Source: Sphingobium yanoikuyae
Lineage (GTDB): Bacteria; Pseudomonadota; Alphaproteobacteria; Sphingomonadales; Sphingomonadaceae
Assembly (NCBI RefSeq): GCF_034424525.1
Contig: NZ_CP139979.1
Span: 2,939,001-3,003,000, forward strand
Length of the DNA stretch: 64,000 bases
Reading direction: 5' to 3'
The notes under the pieces are model-generated. The model searched no databases and was not told the origin of the DNA. It worked only from the letters and a program-made list of their open reading frames with translations. Shown one piece after another: positions 63,951 through 64,000 of this stretch (positions within the stretch are counted from its first letter, which is position 1; the number at the start of each line of letters is the position of its first letter). The position numbers were made by a program, and so were the translations under genes.

Positions 63951-64000
63951 TTGGTCAAGCGGAGGATGATTTTCGACTCGGCCGCGCCATTAACTAAAAA

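Overview
The window reads as a chromosomal segment of a high-GC alphaproteobacterium of the Sphingomonadaceae, most like Sphingobium or Sphingomonas. Supporting signs are a serine palmitoyltransferase with a dedicated acyl carrier protein, an NDUFS4-like complex I subunit, a two-subunit glycine decarboxylase, an argS-SPOR-nagZ-scpAB-tatABC run, a mraZ-led division and cell wall (dcw) cluster, and REP-like palindromes in the spacers. The genus is inferred from gene content only. I saw no rRNA, tRNA, CRISPR array, transposase or prophage.

1-10.7 kb: the end of hrpB, a small complex I subunit, then a sphingolipid-entry pair (ACP and serine palmitoyltransferase, spt). A hybrid histidine kinase follows, converging with a Tam41-like nucleotidyltransferase. 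Divergent from the latter is a two-gene glycan cassette: a large protein ending in a GT29 sialyltransferase-like domain, and a polysaccharide pyruvyl-transferase-family protein. This is the most unusual part of the window. A DUF938 methyltransferase closes the region.

10.7-19.8 kb: the glycine cleavage operon gcvT-gcvH-gcvPA-gcvPB on the minus strand, behind a tandem glycine riboswitch. Then come a small unknown protein, a non-coding stretch with a perfect inverted repeat, a dGTPase and a TPR-SPOR envelope protein.

19.8-39.4 kb: a nearly complete dcw cluster, all minus strand: mraZ-rsmH-ftsL-ftsI-murE-murF-mraY-murD-ftsW-murG-murC-(65-aa ORF)-murB-(DUF4262)-ddlB-ftsQ-ftsA-ftsZ. Most junctions overlap by 1-8 bases. 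A three-repeat MraZ-type operator lies upstream of mraZ and a strong terminator follows ftsZ. Two non-canonical genes are embedded and translationally coupled.

39.4-51 kb: a DUF4350 membrane protein, a small membrane protein, a cysteine synthase, a SleB-type cell wall hydrolase and an entericidin-like lipoprotein. These are followed by the minus-strand run argS-SPOR-nagZ-scpA-scpB-tatA-tatB-tatC and a small lipoprotein.

51-64 kb: ispH, thrB and rnhA on the plus strand; a YegP-like small gene, an FAD oxidoreductase and an alpha/beta hydrolase on the minus strand; then a Tad/Flp pilus cluster cpaA-cpaB-cpaC-cpaD-cpaE-tadB-tadC. That cluster lacks the expected cpaF ATPase and any pilin gene in this window. 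A DUF2147 secreted protein and an ArsR-family regulator end the window.
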